Below are positions 21,307-30,083 of a stretch of DNA of 64,000 nt, in pieces (position 1 is the stretch's first letter; every line of letters starts with the position of its first letter). The notes below the pieces were generated by a model that made no database searches, was not told the origin of the DNA, and saw only the letters and a program-made list of their open reading frames with translations. A program made the translations under genes and the position numbers. The stretch is from Neisseria mucosa (GTDB lineage Bacteria > Pseudomonadota > Gammaproteobacteria > Burkholderiales > Neisseriaceae), in contig CP028150.1 in the NCBI GenBank assembly GCA_003028315.1, positions 62,001 to 126,000 on the forward strand. Reading direction: 5' to 3'.

Positions 21307-22101
21307 ATGAAAGCCTACCTTGATTTAATGCGTCATGTTCTCGAAAACGGTACCGATAAATCCGACCGTACCGGTACAGGCACTCGTTCGGTGTTTGGTT
21401 ATCAAATGCGCTTCGATTTGAGTCAAGGCTTTCCGCTGCTGACTACCAAAAAGCTGCACTTGCGCTCGATTATCCATGAGCTGCTTTGGTTTCTCAAAGG
21501 CGATACCAACATCAAATATTTGAAAGATAATAATGTTTCCATTTGGGACGAATGGGCGGACGAAAATGGCGACTTGGGGCCTGTGTACGGCTACCAATGG
21601 CGCAGTTGGCCTGCCCCCGACGGTCGCCATATCGACCAAATTGCCAATGTGGTGGAACAAATCAAGAAAAACCCTGATTCCCGCCGTCTGATTGTGTCGG
21701 CATGGAATCCCGCGTTGGTAGACGAAATGGCATTGCCGCCTTGTCATGCGCTGTTTCAGTTTTACGTTGCCAACGGCAAATTGTCCTGCCAGCTTTACCA
21801 ACGCAGTGCGGACATTTTCCTCGGCGTACCGTTCAACATTGCCAGTTACGCGCTGTTGACCATGATGGTCGCCCAAGTCTGCGGGTTGGAAGCAGGAGAA
21901 TTTATTCATACCTTCGGCGATGCGCATCTGTACAGCAACCATTTCGAACAGGCAAAACTGCAATTGAGCCGCGGCACCCGTACGCTGCCGGTGTTGAAAA
22001 TCAATCCGGAAGTCAAAAACTTGTTTGCATTTAAGTTTGAAGATTTCGAGTTGGAAGGCTACGACCCGCATCCGCACATCAAGGCCGCCGTGGCAGTGTA
22101 G
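21307..22101 (+). CDS. thyA: Thymidylate synthase
   Basis: 264 residues, exactly the length of the E. coli-type enzyme. The catalytic cysteine is Cys146 in ALPPCHALFQF; the folate/dUMP site shows RTGTGT near the start and QLYQRSADIFLG. It methylates dUMP to dTMP using methylene-tetrahydrofolate. Single gene with its own promoter and a DUS hairpin terminator directly downstream. Confidence 0.97.
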   Translation: MKAYLDLMRHVLENGTDKSDRTGTGTRSVFGYQMRFDLSQGFPLLTTKKLHLRSIIHELLWFLKGDTNIKYLKDNNVSIWDEWADENGDLGPVYGYQWRSWPAPDGRHIDQIANVVEQIKKNPDSRRLIVSAWNPALVDEMALPPCHALFQFYVANGKLSCQLYQRSADIFLGVPFNIASYALLTMMVAQVCGLEAGEFIHTFGDAHLYSNHFEQAKLQLSRGTRTLPVLKINPEVKNLFAFKFEDFELEGYDPHPHIKAAVAV

Positions 22102-22115
22102 GATGGAAAATAGCT

Positions 22116-22148
22116 AAAAGGTCGTCTGAAATTTCAGACGACCTTTTG
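22116..22148. terminator. DUS inverted-pair terminator between thyA and the beta-helix gene
   Basis: AAAAGGTCGTCTGAAA and TTTCAGACGACCTTTT meet almost without a loop. It lies between convergent genes and can serve both. Confidence 0.85.
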
Positions 22149-22160
22149 ATTACGGCGGGT

Positions 22161-25100
22161 TTATAGGATGCCGTTGGTGTGCACGTGGTCTTCTGTTACT
22201 GGTAAGGTTTTATGCTGGTAGGAATAGACGGCATCTTGGATGGTGTTGATGTTTTTGCTGACGCTGACTAATACATCAGACATGCTGACGTTGCTGCCTT
22301 TGGTATTGACATTATCAAGCGTATCGCCGTTATGGGTGTTGGAGTTGGCATAAACATCAATATCCGATTCATAACGCAGCCAGGTTTTGTAGATTTGGCC
22401 TTTGATGTCGGTTACCAAGGTATTATTTGCCATATTTAAATTAGCATTAACCTTACCATCCCCGGTACTGCGGACTTCAACGATACCGTTATCCAGGTGT
22501 CCGTGTAGCGACAGGGTATTATTGGTAACGTTATATTCCTTGGCATTTGTACGCATAAAGGCAAATTCAGCATAACCGCCGGATTCTTCACGAACGGTAA
22601 CGGCGTTGTTGTTTAGCGTAACCGAGCCATGCATCGGTACGTCGGAGTGATGTTCTTCAATATAGAAAGGAACAGCTCCGCTCTTTATTTTGCCAATATC
22701 AGCAACATTATCACTGATGTTGATGGTGCTGGTACCGATACCTTTTTCATGAGTTTGCGGGGCGTAGGTATCATTGATAACCGCCATCAGGTATTTGGTG
22801 GATTCGCCACTGATTTTGTTACCGGTAATGTTTAGTGTGTAATCCATTTTTTGTTCATGGTTACGGAATTCGATACCGTAGGTTTGGATATTGTCTTTAT
22901 AGACCTCCAAGTTATTGATTGTGTTGTTGCTGATGTCAAAATAGCCTTTATCTTTACTGTGTAAGTCCCGGCGTTGCGTATTGGTCTGTACTTGGATACC
23001 TGAATACATATGGTAGTCGTATCCCGGGGTGTCATCGACGGCAAGACGGAACGAAGTGTCCTGTGTAATGACATTACCGGATATTTTGACGTTGTCCAGC
23101 GAGAATTGGCGGTTATAGACGGCAATCCCGTACAGGCGGTCGCCATTTAATGTGTTGTTTTCAATCAAGACGTTTGTGCCATCATGTACATCCAAACCTT
23201 TCCGATAGTTGTGATCTGTTGTGTTTTTACGGTAGGTAATCCCGTAGTTGTAGCTACCTGCAGCGGCAGCCATACCATAGCCGGTACCGCCATCATCTTG
23301 GTGTCCGTTCCAAGATAAGAGATTGCCTTCTCCAAGGAAATTCTTCTGATAGGAAACCAGAGCACCGGCAACGCGGTTGTGGTGCAGCTTGGAATCAATA
23401 ATACGGTTGTTTTCACCTAAAGGCAGTGAATCGTATTTGTCGTCGATGGAACCGTTGGCAACGCGATCTTTATAAGACAGTTTATAGCCGGCTTCACGCA
23501 TGAGTGCGGCGGTAGAGGTAAAGGTTACGCCTGCACGGTTTGCACCGGATACTTCCACTTTGCTGATCAGGGTGTTGTCTGCATCGTTGACTAAAATACC
23601 GTTTACTTTACCGAAGTAGCTTAAATCTTTCCGGTAGAAGTCAGCATTGGTATATCGAACCGATAGGTCGGCAATCGTTTTACCATTTTGACCATCCACC
23701 AAGATACCTGCAAAGGCACGAACATCGTCGTGGTTGGTGTTGGAATTGAATATGCCGACTTGGGCTTTGTCGAAGTTAATCTGGGTTTTACCCATACCCG
23801 AACCGAAGATGCCTTTAACGCCGGAGGTATTATTGTCGATAACGATTTGATCAGAAATGTAATAAGTACCGTCCATAAACAGCATGGCTTTTTCTTTGTG
23901 GGCGGCTTCGAGTGCAGCTTTGATGGCAGTCAGACTGTCTTTTTTACCTGTAGGATCCGCACCGAAATCATTTACATTAATGTAGCGACCATATTGTTTG
24001 GATTCATATACTTTATAGTCGCCGGATTCCGATTGTTTGCCTTCGGCAGGATTATGGATATGGGCAGTCGCAGTCGTTCCTTTTTCAGCAGCAGGTTGCG
24101 TAGGAGAAACATTTTTGTTGTTTTGGTGTTGTGTTGCATTATTATTGTCATCGGAAAGGTCGGTTACTTTGCCGGTGTTGTCTTGTGCCGGCAGCGTACT
24201 CTTGCCGACATGGGATTTATCGGATGATGGGTTGTCTGTTTTAGAGCCGGTATTTTTTGCAGGTTTGCTCATTTCTTCTTCGTTTGAAGAATGATTGCCC
24301 AGTTTATTTTCCGAATGTTTGATTTGTTCTGCACGGTTTTTTTCTGCCAGCTCGGCTTTTGCAGCAGCATCAGCAGCTTTACGGGCCGCTTCTGCCTTTT
24401 CGCGAGCACTGATGATGGCTGCTTTACGATCGATTTCTCGTTTTTGTTCCAAAGCTACACGTTCGGCTTCAGCTTTTTCTCGGGCTGCTTTGCGCTCGGC
24501 TTCAGCTCTTTCCTGAGCGGCCTTTTTCTCGGCGGCGGCTTTTTTCTCGGCTGCGGCCATGGCAATCTTATGCGCAATTTCGGCTCTTTCCTGAGCGGCT
24601 TTTTTCTCGGCTGCGGCTTTTTTCTCGGCTGCGGCCATGGCAATCTTGTGCGCAATTTCGGCTCTTTCCTGAGCAGCTTTTTTCTCGGCCGCGGCTTTTT
24701 TCTCGGCTTCGGCCATGGCAATCTTATGCGCAATTTCGGCTCTTTCCTGAGCGGCTTTTTTCTCGGCCGCGGCTTTTTTCTCGGCTTCGGCCATGGCAAT
24801 CTTATGCGCAATTTCGGCTCTTTCCTGAGCGGCTTTTTTTTCGGCTGCGGCTTTTTTCTCGGCTGCGGCTATGGCTGCTTTATGTGCTGCTTCAGCTCTT
24901 TCTTGTTCTGCTTTTTTCTCGGCAGCAGCTTTGGCTTGGGCAAGCAACTGGGTTTCGAAAGGCGTCAGTTTGGCTTTATTCATAGAAAACTTGGTTGGCT
25001 GCATATTTGAGGTATCGGTAATGTTGGTTTCGCCATAAGTTTGCTTCGGTAGGGCGGTAGCGATATTTATTCCACCCATTGAGTGTTCGAAAATCAAAGC

Positions 25101-25214
25101 GTTTAGTGTAGAAGAAGTCGTTTGCCCTTGTCCTGTTGTGTTTGAGATCGCAGGAGATGTGTGGATGGTAGTTTGCCCATGATTAGCGAGTGCAGACAGA
25201 GTTTGTTTTGACAT
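22161..25214 (-). CDS. Large coiled-coil/beta-helix protein with a pectate-lyase-3 / C5-epimerase-like domain
   Basis: 1017 residues. Residues 1-80: Ser/Thr/Asn-rich, no signal peptide. About 85-320: Ala/Lys/Glu/Arg-rich helical region with at least four tandem 26-residue repeats (AAAEKKAAQERAEIAHKIAM core). About 320-400: Asn/Ser-rich linker. From about 407: a right-handed beta-helix that begins like Pectate_lyase_3 domains (INVNDFGADPTGKKDSLTAI) and continues with many N-N-x-I turns. At 675-678 it reads DVHD within GLDVHDGTNVLIENNTL, the place where alginate C5-epimerases have DPHE/DPHD; the proline is missing and, by my remembered alignment, the catalytic Tyr and second Asp are too. It could be a polysaccharide-modifying enzyme or a carbohydrate-binding/adhesive helix. 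How it is exported, if it is, cannot be seen. Flanked by an AT-rich gap; possible acquired gene. Confidence 0.7.
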   Translation of the reverse strand: MSKQTLSALANHGQTTIHTSPAISNTTGQGQTTSSTLNALIFEHSMGGINIATALPKQTYGETNITDTSNMQPTKFSMNKAKLTPFETQLLAQAKAAAEKKAEQERAEAAHKAAIAAAEKKAAAEKKAAQERAEIAHKIAMAEAEKKAAAEKKAAQERAEIAHKIAMAEAEKKAAAEKKAAQERAEIAHKIAMAAAEKKAAAEKKAAQERAEIAHKIAMAAAEKKAAAEKKAAQERAEAERKAAREKAEAERVALEQKREIDRKAAIISAREKAEAARKAADAAAKAELAEKNRAEQIKHSENKLGNHSSNEEEMSKPAKNTGSKTDNPSSDKSHVGKSTLPAQDNTGKVTDLSDDNNNATQHQNNKNVSPTQPAAEKGTTATAHIHNPAEGKQSESGDYKVYESKQYGRYINVNDFGADPTGKKDSLTAIKAALEAAHKEKAMLFMDGTYYISDQIVIDNNTSGVKGIFGSGMGKTQINFDKAQVGIFNSNTNHDDVRAFAGILVDGQNGKTIADLSVRYTNADFYRKDLSYFGKVNGILVNDADNTLISKVEVSGANRAGVTFTSTAALMREAGYKLSYKDRVANGSIDDKYDSLPLGENNRIIDSKLHHNRVAGALVSYQKNFLGEGNLLSWNGHQDDGGTGYGMAAAAGSYNYGITYRKNTTDHNYRKGLDVHDGTNVLIENNTLNGDRLYGIAVYNRQFSLDNVKISGNVITQDTSFRLAVDDTPGYDYHMYSGIQVQTNTQRRDLHSKDKGYFDISNNTINNLEVYKDNIQTYGIEFRNHEQKMDYTLNITGNKISGESTKYLMAVINDTYAPQTHEKGIGTSTINISDNVADIGKIKSGAVPFYIEEHHSDVPMHGSVTLNNNAVTVREESGGYAEFAFMRTNAKEYNVTNNTLSLHGHLDNGIVEVRSTGDGKVNANLNMANNTLVTDIKGQIYKTWLRYESDIDVYANSNTHNGDTLDNVNTKGSNVSMSDVLVSVSKNINTIQDAVYSYQHKTLPVTEDHVHTNGIL
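24520..24900 (-). repeat. In-frame 78-bp tandem repeats in the coiled-coil region
   Basis: The element beginning CCATGGCAATCTT recurs at 24557, 24635, 24713 and 24791, and a diverged copy at 24869, exactly 78 bases apart (26 codons). The unit number could change without breaking the frame, altering stalk length. Confidence 0.92.
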
Positions 25215-25863
25215 AATTTGTATTTCCCATGTTTGAACATTACGGATTCATACCCGTAGCAATGTAACGATATGGTGTTCCTTTTATCAAATAGAGGAGT
25301 TTCCCTGTGTAAGAAAAATACTGCTTGCGGCAGAAGTTTTCGACTAAAAACCGATTTAAAGGTTGTTATCTTCAATCGGGCGGGCCGTATCTATTCGTTT
25401 TTCTGATGGTGTGTTGCCTTAGAGAATAAGGAAAACCTTTTATGGTTCGGACTCCGGCCGTTTTGATTGTTTGTTGCATATCTAGACGGTCGAACCTCTT
25501 ATCATTTCATTCATTCACGTTATCTGTACTGTATTTTGGGTTATTTAGGTAATTTAACCTAGATTAAGTAAGATTGCGAGATTGTTTATTAGTTCACTGT
25601 AACCAGAATAAATGTTCCTTTTTGACTGGGGAAGTGAGCTAATATTCGAAATGAGTAATTGAGAGTAATTCTAGCATGACAAATAAGAAAATGATAAGTT
25701 CATAATGAAATATTTGGGTTGGAAATTTAATATATTGAAAATATTACAAATTATATTTAGTAATTAATTTGAGAAAGTAGATTTTTTCGAAAAAACTGTT
25801 GTTTTTTGTACCGCTTGGCAAGATAAACTACCGTTTGTTTGTGAAAAAAGGTCGTCTGAAACT
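25215..25863. other. AT-rich intergenic region upstream of the beta-helix gene
   Basis: About 650 bases with no gene I can support. It becomes very AT-rich after about 25600. It presumably holds the promoter of the minus-strand gene. The last bases are the left arm of a DUS hairpin split by the next IS. Confidence 0.5.
25848..25863 (-). terminator. Left half of a DUS hairpin split by an IS3-family element
   Basis: AAAAGGTCGTCTGAAA ends one base before the target duplication is complete. The other arm is at 27114-27133. Joined, they would form the terminator of lapB. Confidence 0.85.
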
Positions 25864-25903
25864 TGAACTGGCCCCCAAATCTTGGACACTCATAAAAGCC
25901 TAT

Positions 25904-26800
25904 TCAGGCGCTCTGTGCAAGCTGGGTTCTGTATGCGACAGGACTCAGCTTTTTCAATTTCAAACTGCAACGCTCCCGGTTGTAGTAATCCATATAGTCA
26001 TCTATCTGCTTCATCAATTCATCTACTGTCAATTCACCTGCGTTATAGAAACACTCCGTCTTTAACACCGCAAAGAAGCTCTCCATCGGCGCATTGTCCC
26101 AACAGTTCGCCTTTCGCGACATGCTTTGAACCATGGAATGCTCCGCAAGCAATTCCCTATACCCCGCCGTACGGTACAGCACACCTTGGTCGGAATGCAG
26201 CATTGTTCCCTTATCAGTCAGACGGGGTGCGGCTTTTTCGAGCATTTCCTTCACCATTTCGCTGTCGGCTCTGCGGCTCATGGCGTAGGCGACGATCTCG
26301 CGGTTGAACAAGTCCAAGATTGGCGAGAGGTACAGTTTGCCGTCCTTCCCTTTGAGTTCGGTAACATCGGTCAGCCATTTTTCGTTGGGCTTTCGGGCTT
26401 TGAACCGGCGTTTGAGGAGGTGTTCCGATATCTCGCCCATGGCGGGATGGCGGTAGGCTTTTTTCGCCCGTATGAGGGCTTTCAGTTCCAACTGCTTCAT
26501 CAACCGCGCCACTTTTTTGCGGTTCCAACCCAATGCTGCGGCAATGCGCCTTTGCCCGTAGCGTCCTTTATGCCGCCGGTAGGTTTCGACAAGGAGGGCT
26601 TTGTCGGCTGCGTCGGGGTCGGGTCGGTCTTGGTGGTGGTAGTAAAAGCTGCTTTTGGGCAGGTTTGCAATGTGCAGCAGGTATTTGAGCGGGTGTTGCG
26701 CCCTCAGTGTTTGGACGGTTTGGCTTTGTCCTTTGCGGTCCGCTTTTGGCTGAGGGCTTTTAACTCCTTTAGGTAGGCGACCTCTGCGCGCATATAGCAC
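25904..26800 (-). CDS. IS3-family transposase OrfB (integrase domain)
   Basis: 298-codon frame overlapping orfA by 97 bases in the -1 frame, as usual in IS3 elements, where OrfAB is made by ribosomal frameshifting. It shows an HTH_21-type segment (ALLVETYRRHKGRYGQRRI) and the rve DDE core: Asp in WLTDVTELK, Asp in MLHSDQGVLY, Glu in APMESFFAVLK. Intact, so probably functional together with OrfA. Confidence 0.92.
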   Translation of the reverse strand: MLYARRGRLPKGVKSPQPKADRKGQSQTVQTLRAQHPLKYLLHIANLPKSSFYYHHQDRPDPDAADKALLVETYRRHKGRYGQRRIAAALGWNRKKVARLMKQLELKALIRAKKAYRHPAMGEISEHLLKRRFKARKPNEKWLTDVTELKGKDGKLYLSPILDLFNREIVAYAMSRRADSEMVKEMLEKAAPRLTDKGTMLHSDQGVLYRTAGYRELLAEHSMVQSMSRKANCWDNAPMESFFAVLKTECFYNAGELTVDELMKQIDDYMDYYNRERCSLKLKKLSPVAYRTQLAQSA

Positions 26801-27054
26801 AACTCTTCAATAAGCTCTGCCTGTGTTTTTTCTTGGTCGGGTTTATCTGCGATGAAGGGGTTTTTGCGGTGTTGGGGCATGGTTTTGGATTGGGGATGTT
26901 CGAGTGCGCCGATACCGCCTTCTTGATAGGCGCGTATCCATCGTCTCAGGTGGGTTCGGGAAATGCCGTAGTGGTCTGCGGTACGCTGTTGGCTGCGTAT
27001 ATGCAGGTAGTGGAGTACGGCTTGGTATTTGAAGTGTAATGTATATTTGCTCAT
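26704..27054 (-). CDS. IS3-family transposase OrfA (helix-turn-helix)
   Basis: 116 residues from the ATG at 27054; the frame is open further upstream, but MSKYTLHFKYQAVLHYL is the usual start and is preceded by the element's end. It carries a helix-turn-helix (TADHYGISRTHLRRWIRAY) and a C-terminal leucine-zipper-like segment (ELIEELCYMRAEVAYLKEL). It binds the IS ends and regulates transposition. Confidence 0.92.
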   Translation of the reverse strand: MSKYTLHFKYQAVLHYLHIRSQQRTADHYGISRTHLRRWIRAYQEGGIGALEHPQSKTMPQHRKNPFIADKPDQEKTQAELIEELCYMRAEVAYLKELKALSQKRTAKDKAKPSKH

Positions 27055-27110
27055 AAAAAAACTGCACCTTGTGAGTTGGAGGGGATGTCCAACTTTTGGG
27101 GTGCAGTTCA

Positions 27111-27133
27111 ACTTTTTTCAGACGACCTTTTTG
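27111..27133 (-). terminator. Right half of the split DUS hairpin, after lapB
   Basis: ACT target duplicate followed by TTTTTTCAGACGACCTTTTT, directly downstream of lapB on the minus strand. Confidence 0.8.
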
Positions 27134-27143
27134 TTGGTTTGCT

Positions 27144-28313
27144 TCACACTTCGATTTTATTGGGCGTGAAGGTTTCCCATTTGTTGCAGGCGGGGCAGTG
27201 CCAGAAGAAGACTTGGGATTTGAAGTGGCAGTTGCGGCAGCGGTACATGACGCTGCGTTGGAGTTGGCGGCCGATGACGGAGCGCATCATGTCGGCGTCG
27301 GCTTTCCATGCGGGATTCATGTCGCTGATTTTCAAACCGAGCAGGCGGTATACGCCGTTGAGGTCGGGTTTTTGACGTACGAGGTCGATGGCAAGTTGGG
27401 CGGCTTCGCTTTCGCCTTTGAGCAGAAGGGCTTTTTCGTAGATGACGTTGATGAGGTCTAAATCGGGGAAAGTCTGCATGTAGCCGATGAGCCGATTCAA
27501 CCCTTCTTCCTGTTTGCCTTGGGCGGCGTAGGCTTCGTAGAGTTTTTCGCCGACCATGCTCAGGTAGGCATGGTTTTGCTGTTCGATGGCGCCGTATGCC
27601 TCGACAGCGGCGGGGAAATTGCCCTGTTTGGTTTCGATGTCGCCCAAAATCATGTTGGCGCGGGCGCATTTTTTGTTGGCGTCCAAGGCTTTCTGGACGT
27701 TGTAACGGGCGGCGTCAAGATTGGATTTGAACAGCGCGGTTTGGGCAAGTTCGCAATAAAACTGTGCAATTTCAAATTGGTAGGTCTGCTCGTCGTGGCT
27801 GAGGAGCTGCGCGGTTTCGATAGCTTTTTCCCAGTCGCGGTCTTGCTGGTAGATGCTGAGCAGGTGTTGACGGGCTTCGCGCGCCATGTTGCCTTCCTGC
27901 AAGCCGATGAAGATTTGTTCGGCACGGTCAACCAAGCCTGCGCTTTGGTAGTTTTGCGCGAGTTCGAACAATACCCGCGCGCGTTTTTCGTTGACGGTAT
28001 CGGGCGAGTCGAGCAGGGCTTGGTGCATATTGATGGCTTTGTCGTTTTCGCCGCGCTGACGGTAGAGTTTGCCCAAGGTCAGGTTGAGGTCGTAAGACTG
28101 TGGCTGCTGGTCAATGACTTCCGCCAGTTCGCGGGCGGCACGGCCGCTGTTGCGGTCAACCAATGCGTCCAGACTTTTGTAAAAGCCGGCAGGCACGCTT
28201 TTCGCCTGTTTCAACACGGTTTTCATGTCGATACGGGCGGCAAACCAGCCCATGGCGAAGAAGACGGGCAAAAGGGTAATGGGCAGGAGGATGACCCACA
28301 ATTCGTTGTCCAT
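27144..28313 (-). CDS. lapB: LPS assembly protein LapB (TPR and rubredoxin-like)
   Basis: 389 residues, the same length as E. coli LapB (YciM). One N-terminal membrane helix (LLPITLLPVFFAMGWFAA), a long array of tetratricopeptide repeats, and a C-terminal rubredoxin-type metal site with two Cys pairs (YRCRNCHF and HCPACNKWE). LapB is an inner-membrane adaptor that brings LpxC to the FtsH protease and so tunes lipid A synthesis. It follows lapA by 12 bases, forming the usual lapAB pair. Its DUS terminator is interrupted by an IS3 element. Confidence 0.95.
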   Translation of the reverse strand: MDNELWVILLPITLLPVFFAMGWFAARIDMKTVLKQAKSVPAGFYKSLDALVDRNSGRAARELAEVIDQQPQSYDLNLTLGKLYRQRGENDKAINMHQALLDSPDTVNEKRARVLFELAQNYQSAGLVDRAEQIFIGLQEGNMAREARQHLLSIYQQDRDWEKAIETAQLLSHDEQTYQFEIAQFYCELAQTALFKSNLDAARYNVQKALDANKKCARANMILGDIETKQGNFPAAVEAYGAIEQQNHAYLSMVGEKLYEAYAAQGKQEEGLNRLIGYMQTFPDLDLINVIYEKALLLKGESEAAQLAIDLVRQKPDLNGVYRLLGLKISDMNPAWKADADMMRSVIGRQLQRSVMYRCRNCHFKSQVFFWHCPACNKWETFTPNKIEV

Positions 28314-28325
28314 GTGATTCCTTTT

Positions 28326-28670
28326 TTAAGGCTTGGGCGTTTGTACGGGTTGTTTGGCAGGGGCAGTCGTTTGCGGTGCGGGTTGCTGCGGTACGGGGGC
28401 GGCAAGGTCTTTTTCGCTCAAATGCGCGTGTTTTTTGACTTCGGCACGCAGGCGGTTGTTTTCGCTGCGCAGCGCCAAAAGTCTGCCGAACAGGGCGAAC
28501 ATGCCGAACACGATGCCGATGACAAACGCACCGAAGAGGACGACAATCAGCGGTAAATCGGCTTTCTGACCGGGCAGGTAGTGGAAGGCGACGCTATCGG
28601 TATTGATGACGGCGAGCAGTAAAAACAATAATAAAATGATGACTTTGATAATGGTGTAAATCAGTTTCAT
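28326..28670 (-). CDS. lapA: LapA-family (YciS) inner-membrane protein
   Basis: 114 residues with two membrane helices (IIKVIILLLFLLLAVI and LPLIVVLFGAFVIGIVFGMF), a short coiled coil (LLALRSENNRLRAEVKKH) and a Pro/Ala/Gln-rich tail. DUF1049/LapA architecture, first gene of the lapAB pair. It acts with LapB in LPS homeostasis. The Pro-rich tail is longer than in E. coli. Confidence 0.9.
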   Translation of the reverse strand: MKLIYTIIKVIILLLFLLLAVINTDSVAFHYLPGQKADLPLIVVLFGAFVIGIVFGMFALFGRLLALRSENNRLRAEVKKHAHLSEKDLAAPVPQQPAPQTTAPAKQPVQTPKP

Positions 28671-29057
28671 GGATGTCTCCGGCGGTATGCCTGTCGGAAA
28701 GTTTTGAAAAGGTCGTCTGAAAATTCAATAGGCGGTCGATAGGGATTCCGTTTCCGAATCCGTTTGCCGCAGATGCGACTTAGTTTAAACGATTTGGATT
28801 GTTTCGGATAGGATGTGCGGCAGTTTTCAGACGACCTTAGGCTTCATTATATATATGTAGTACACGGTAGGCATGATTGCTGACAATTCGTATGCGTATC
28901 GGAATGGATGGTTTTCCGTATTTCGTTATCAGGCAAGGGCTTGGGCGAAAGCTGTTTGCGAAACAAGTATTCGGACTTGTCAAAACCATCCGTACAGGCG
29001 TATCTTTCAACTTTTAATATCTAAACAGAACCAAACAGAATAAGAAAGGCAATCACC
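28671..29057. other. Intergenic region between lapA and ilvE
   Basis: 387 bases without a gene between divergent genes. Two DUS copies in inverted orientation (about 28708-28722 and 28824-28838) are 100 bases apart. The region should carry both promoters; none is clear to me. Confidence 0.5.
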
Positions 29058-30056
29058 ATGAGCAGAACCGTACCCGCCGTGTTCGGCAGCGTCTTCCACG
29101 CCCAAATGCCCGTTATCGCCCACAAGGACGGCAAATGGCAGCCGACCGAATGGCAAACTTCCTCAGACCTCACCCTCGCACCCGGCGCACACGCCCTGCA
29201 TTACGGCAGCGAATGCTTTGAAGGCTTAAAAGCCTTCCGTCAGGCAAACGGCAAAATCGTCTTGTTCCGTCCGACGGCAAACATCGCCCGTATGCAGCAA
29301 AGCGCAGACATTTTGCACCTGCCGCGACCCGAAACCGAAGCCTATCTGAATGCACTGATCGAATTGGTCAAACGCGCCGCCGATGAAATTCCCGATGCGC
29401 CTGCAGCGCTGTATCTGCGCCCGACGCTCATCGGTACCGACCCTGTTATCGGCAAAGCCGGTTCACCGTCCGAAACTGCGCTACTCTATATCCTCGCTTC
29501 TCCGGTCGGCGACTATTTCAAAGCCGGTTCGCCCGTGAAAATTTTGGTTGAAACCGAACACATCCGCTGCGCACCGCACATGGGCCGCGTCAAATGCGGC
29601 GGCAACTACGCTTCTGCCATGCCTTGGGTACTGAAGGCAAAAGCTGAACATGGTGCAAATCAAGTCCTGTTCTGCCCGAACGGCGACGTACAGGAAACCG
29701 GTGCGTCCAACTTTATCTTGATTAAAGGCAACGAAATCATCACGAAGCCGTTGACCGACGAATTCCTCCACGGCGTAACCCGCGATTCCGTGCTGACCGT
29801 AGCCAAAGACTTGGGCTACACCATTAGCGAACGCAATTTCACCGTGGACGAACTCAAAGCCGCAGTCGAAGAGGGCGCGGAAGCGATTTTGACCGGTACA
29901 GCCGCCGTTATCTCGCCCGTTACTTCTTTCGTTATCGACGGCAAAGAAATCGAAGTGAAGAGCCAAGAACGCGGCTACGCTTTGCGTAAAGCCTTAACCG
30001 ACATCCAATACGGTTTGGCGGAAGACAAACATGGCTGGTTGGTTGAAGTGTGCTGA
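29058..30056 (+). CDS. ilvE: Branched-chain amino acid aminotransferase
   Basis: 332 residues, class IV PLP-dependent aminotransferase. Typical features are the start LAPGAHALHYGSECFEG, RPTLIGTDP, the PLP-lysine region MGRVKCGGNYASA, and QETGASNFILI. It interconverts Val, Leu and Ile with their 2-oxo acids using glutamate/2-oxoglutarate. The start is preceded by AAGAAAGG. Ends before a variant DUS hairpin terminator. Confidence 0.95.
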   Translation: MSRTVPAVFGSVFHAQMPVIAHKDGKWQPTEWQTSSDLTLAPGAHALHYGSECFEGLKAFRQANGKIVLFRPTANIARMQQSADILHLPRPETEAYLNALIELVKRAADEIPDAPAALYLRPTLIGTDPVIGKAGSPSETALLYILASPVGDYFKAGSPVKILVETEHIRCAPHMGRVKCGGNYASAMPWVLKAKAEHGANQVLFCPNGDVQETGASNFILIKGNEIITKPLTDEFLHGVTRDSVLTVAKDLGYTISERNFTVDELKAAVEEGAEAILTGTAAVISPVTSFVIDGKEIEVKSQERGYALRKALTDIQYGLAEDKHGWLVEVC

Positions 30057-30083
30057 TTTGATTTTGTATTGATGCAATCGGTG

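Larger units (their letters stand above)
25864..27110 (-). mobile_element. IS3-family element, copy 1 (complete)
   Basis: 1247 bp with ends TGAACTGGCCCCCAAA and (reverse strand) TGAACTGCACCCCAAA. The 3-base ACT is repeated at 25861-25863 and 27111-27113, a normal IS3 target duplication. It has two overlapping genes, orfA and orfB. The same element, equal in length, is at 55799. Confidence 0.93.

Noticed and set aside
21325..22077. 250-codon frame antisense to thyA
   Set aside because: Shadow of a well-identified gene with complete catalytic motifs; no start signal.
24520..24900. Regularly spaced repeats that could be taken for a CRISPR array
   Set aside because: Units are contiguous 78-bp coding repeats without unique spacers, and no cas genes are present.
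24291..25010. 239-codon frame opposite the repeat region, rich in Phe/Gly/Leu
   Set aside because: It is the antisense of the Ala/Lys/Glu repeats; its periodicity mirrors the 78-bp units and it has no ribosome binding site.
25444..25497. Inverted GGTTCG / CGAACC in the gap upstream of the beta-helix gene
   Set aside because: Only six bases pair well over a long loop; no T tract and no gene ends there.
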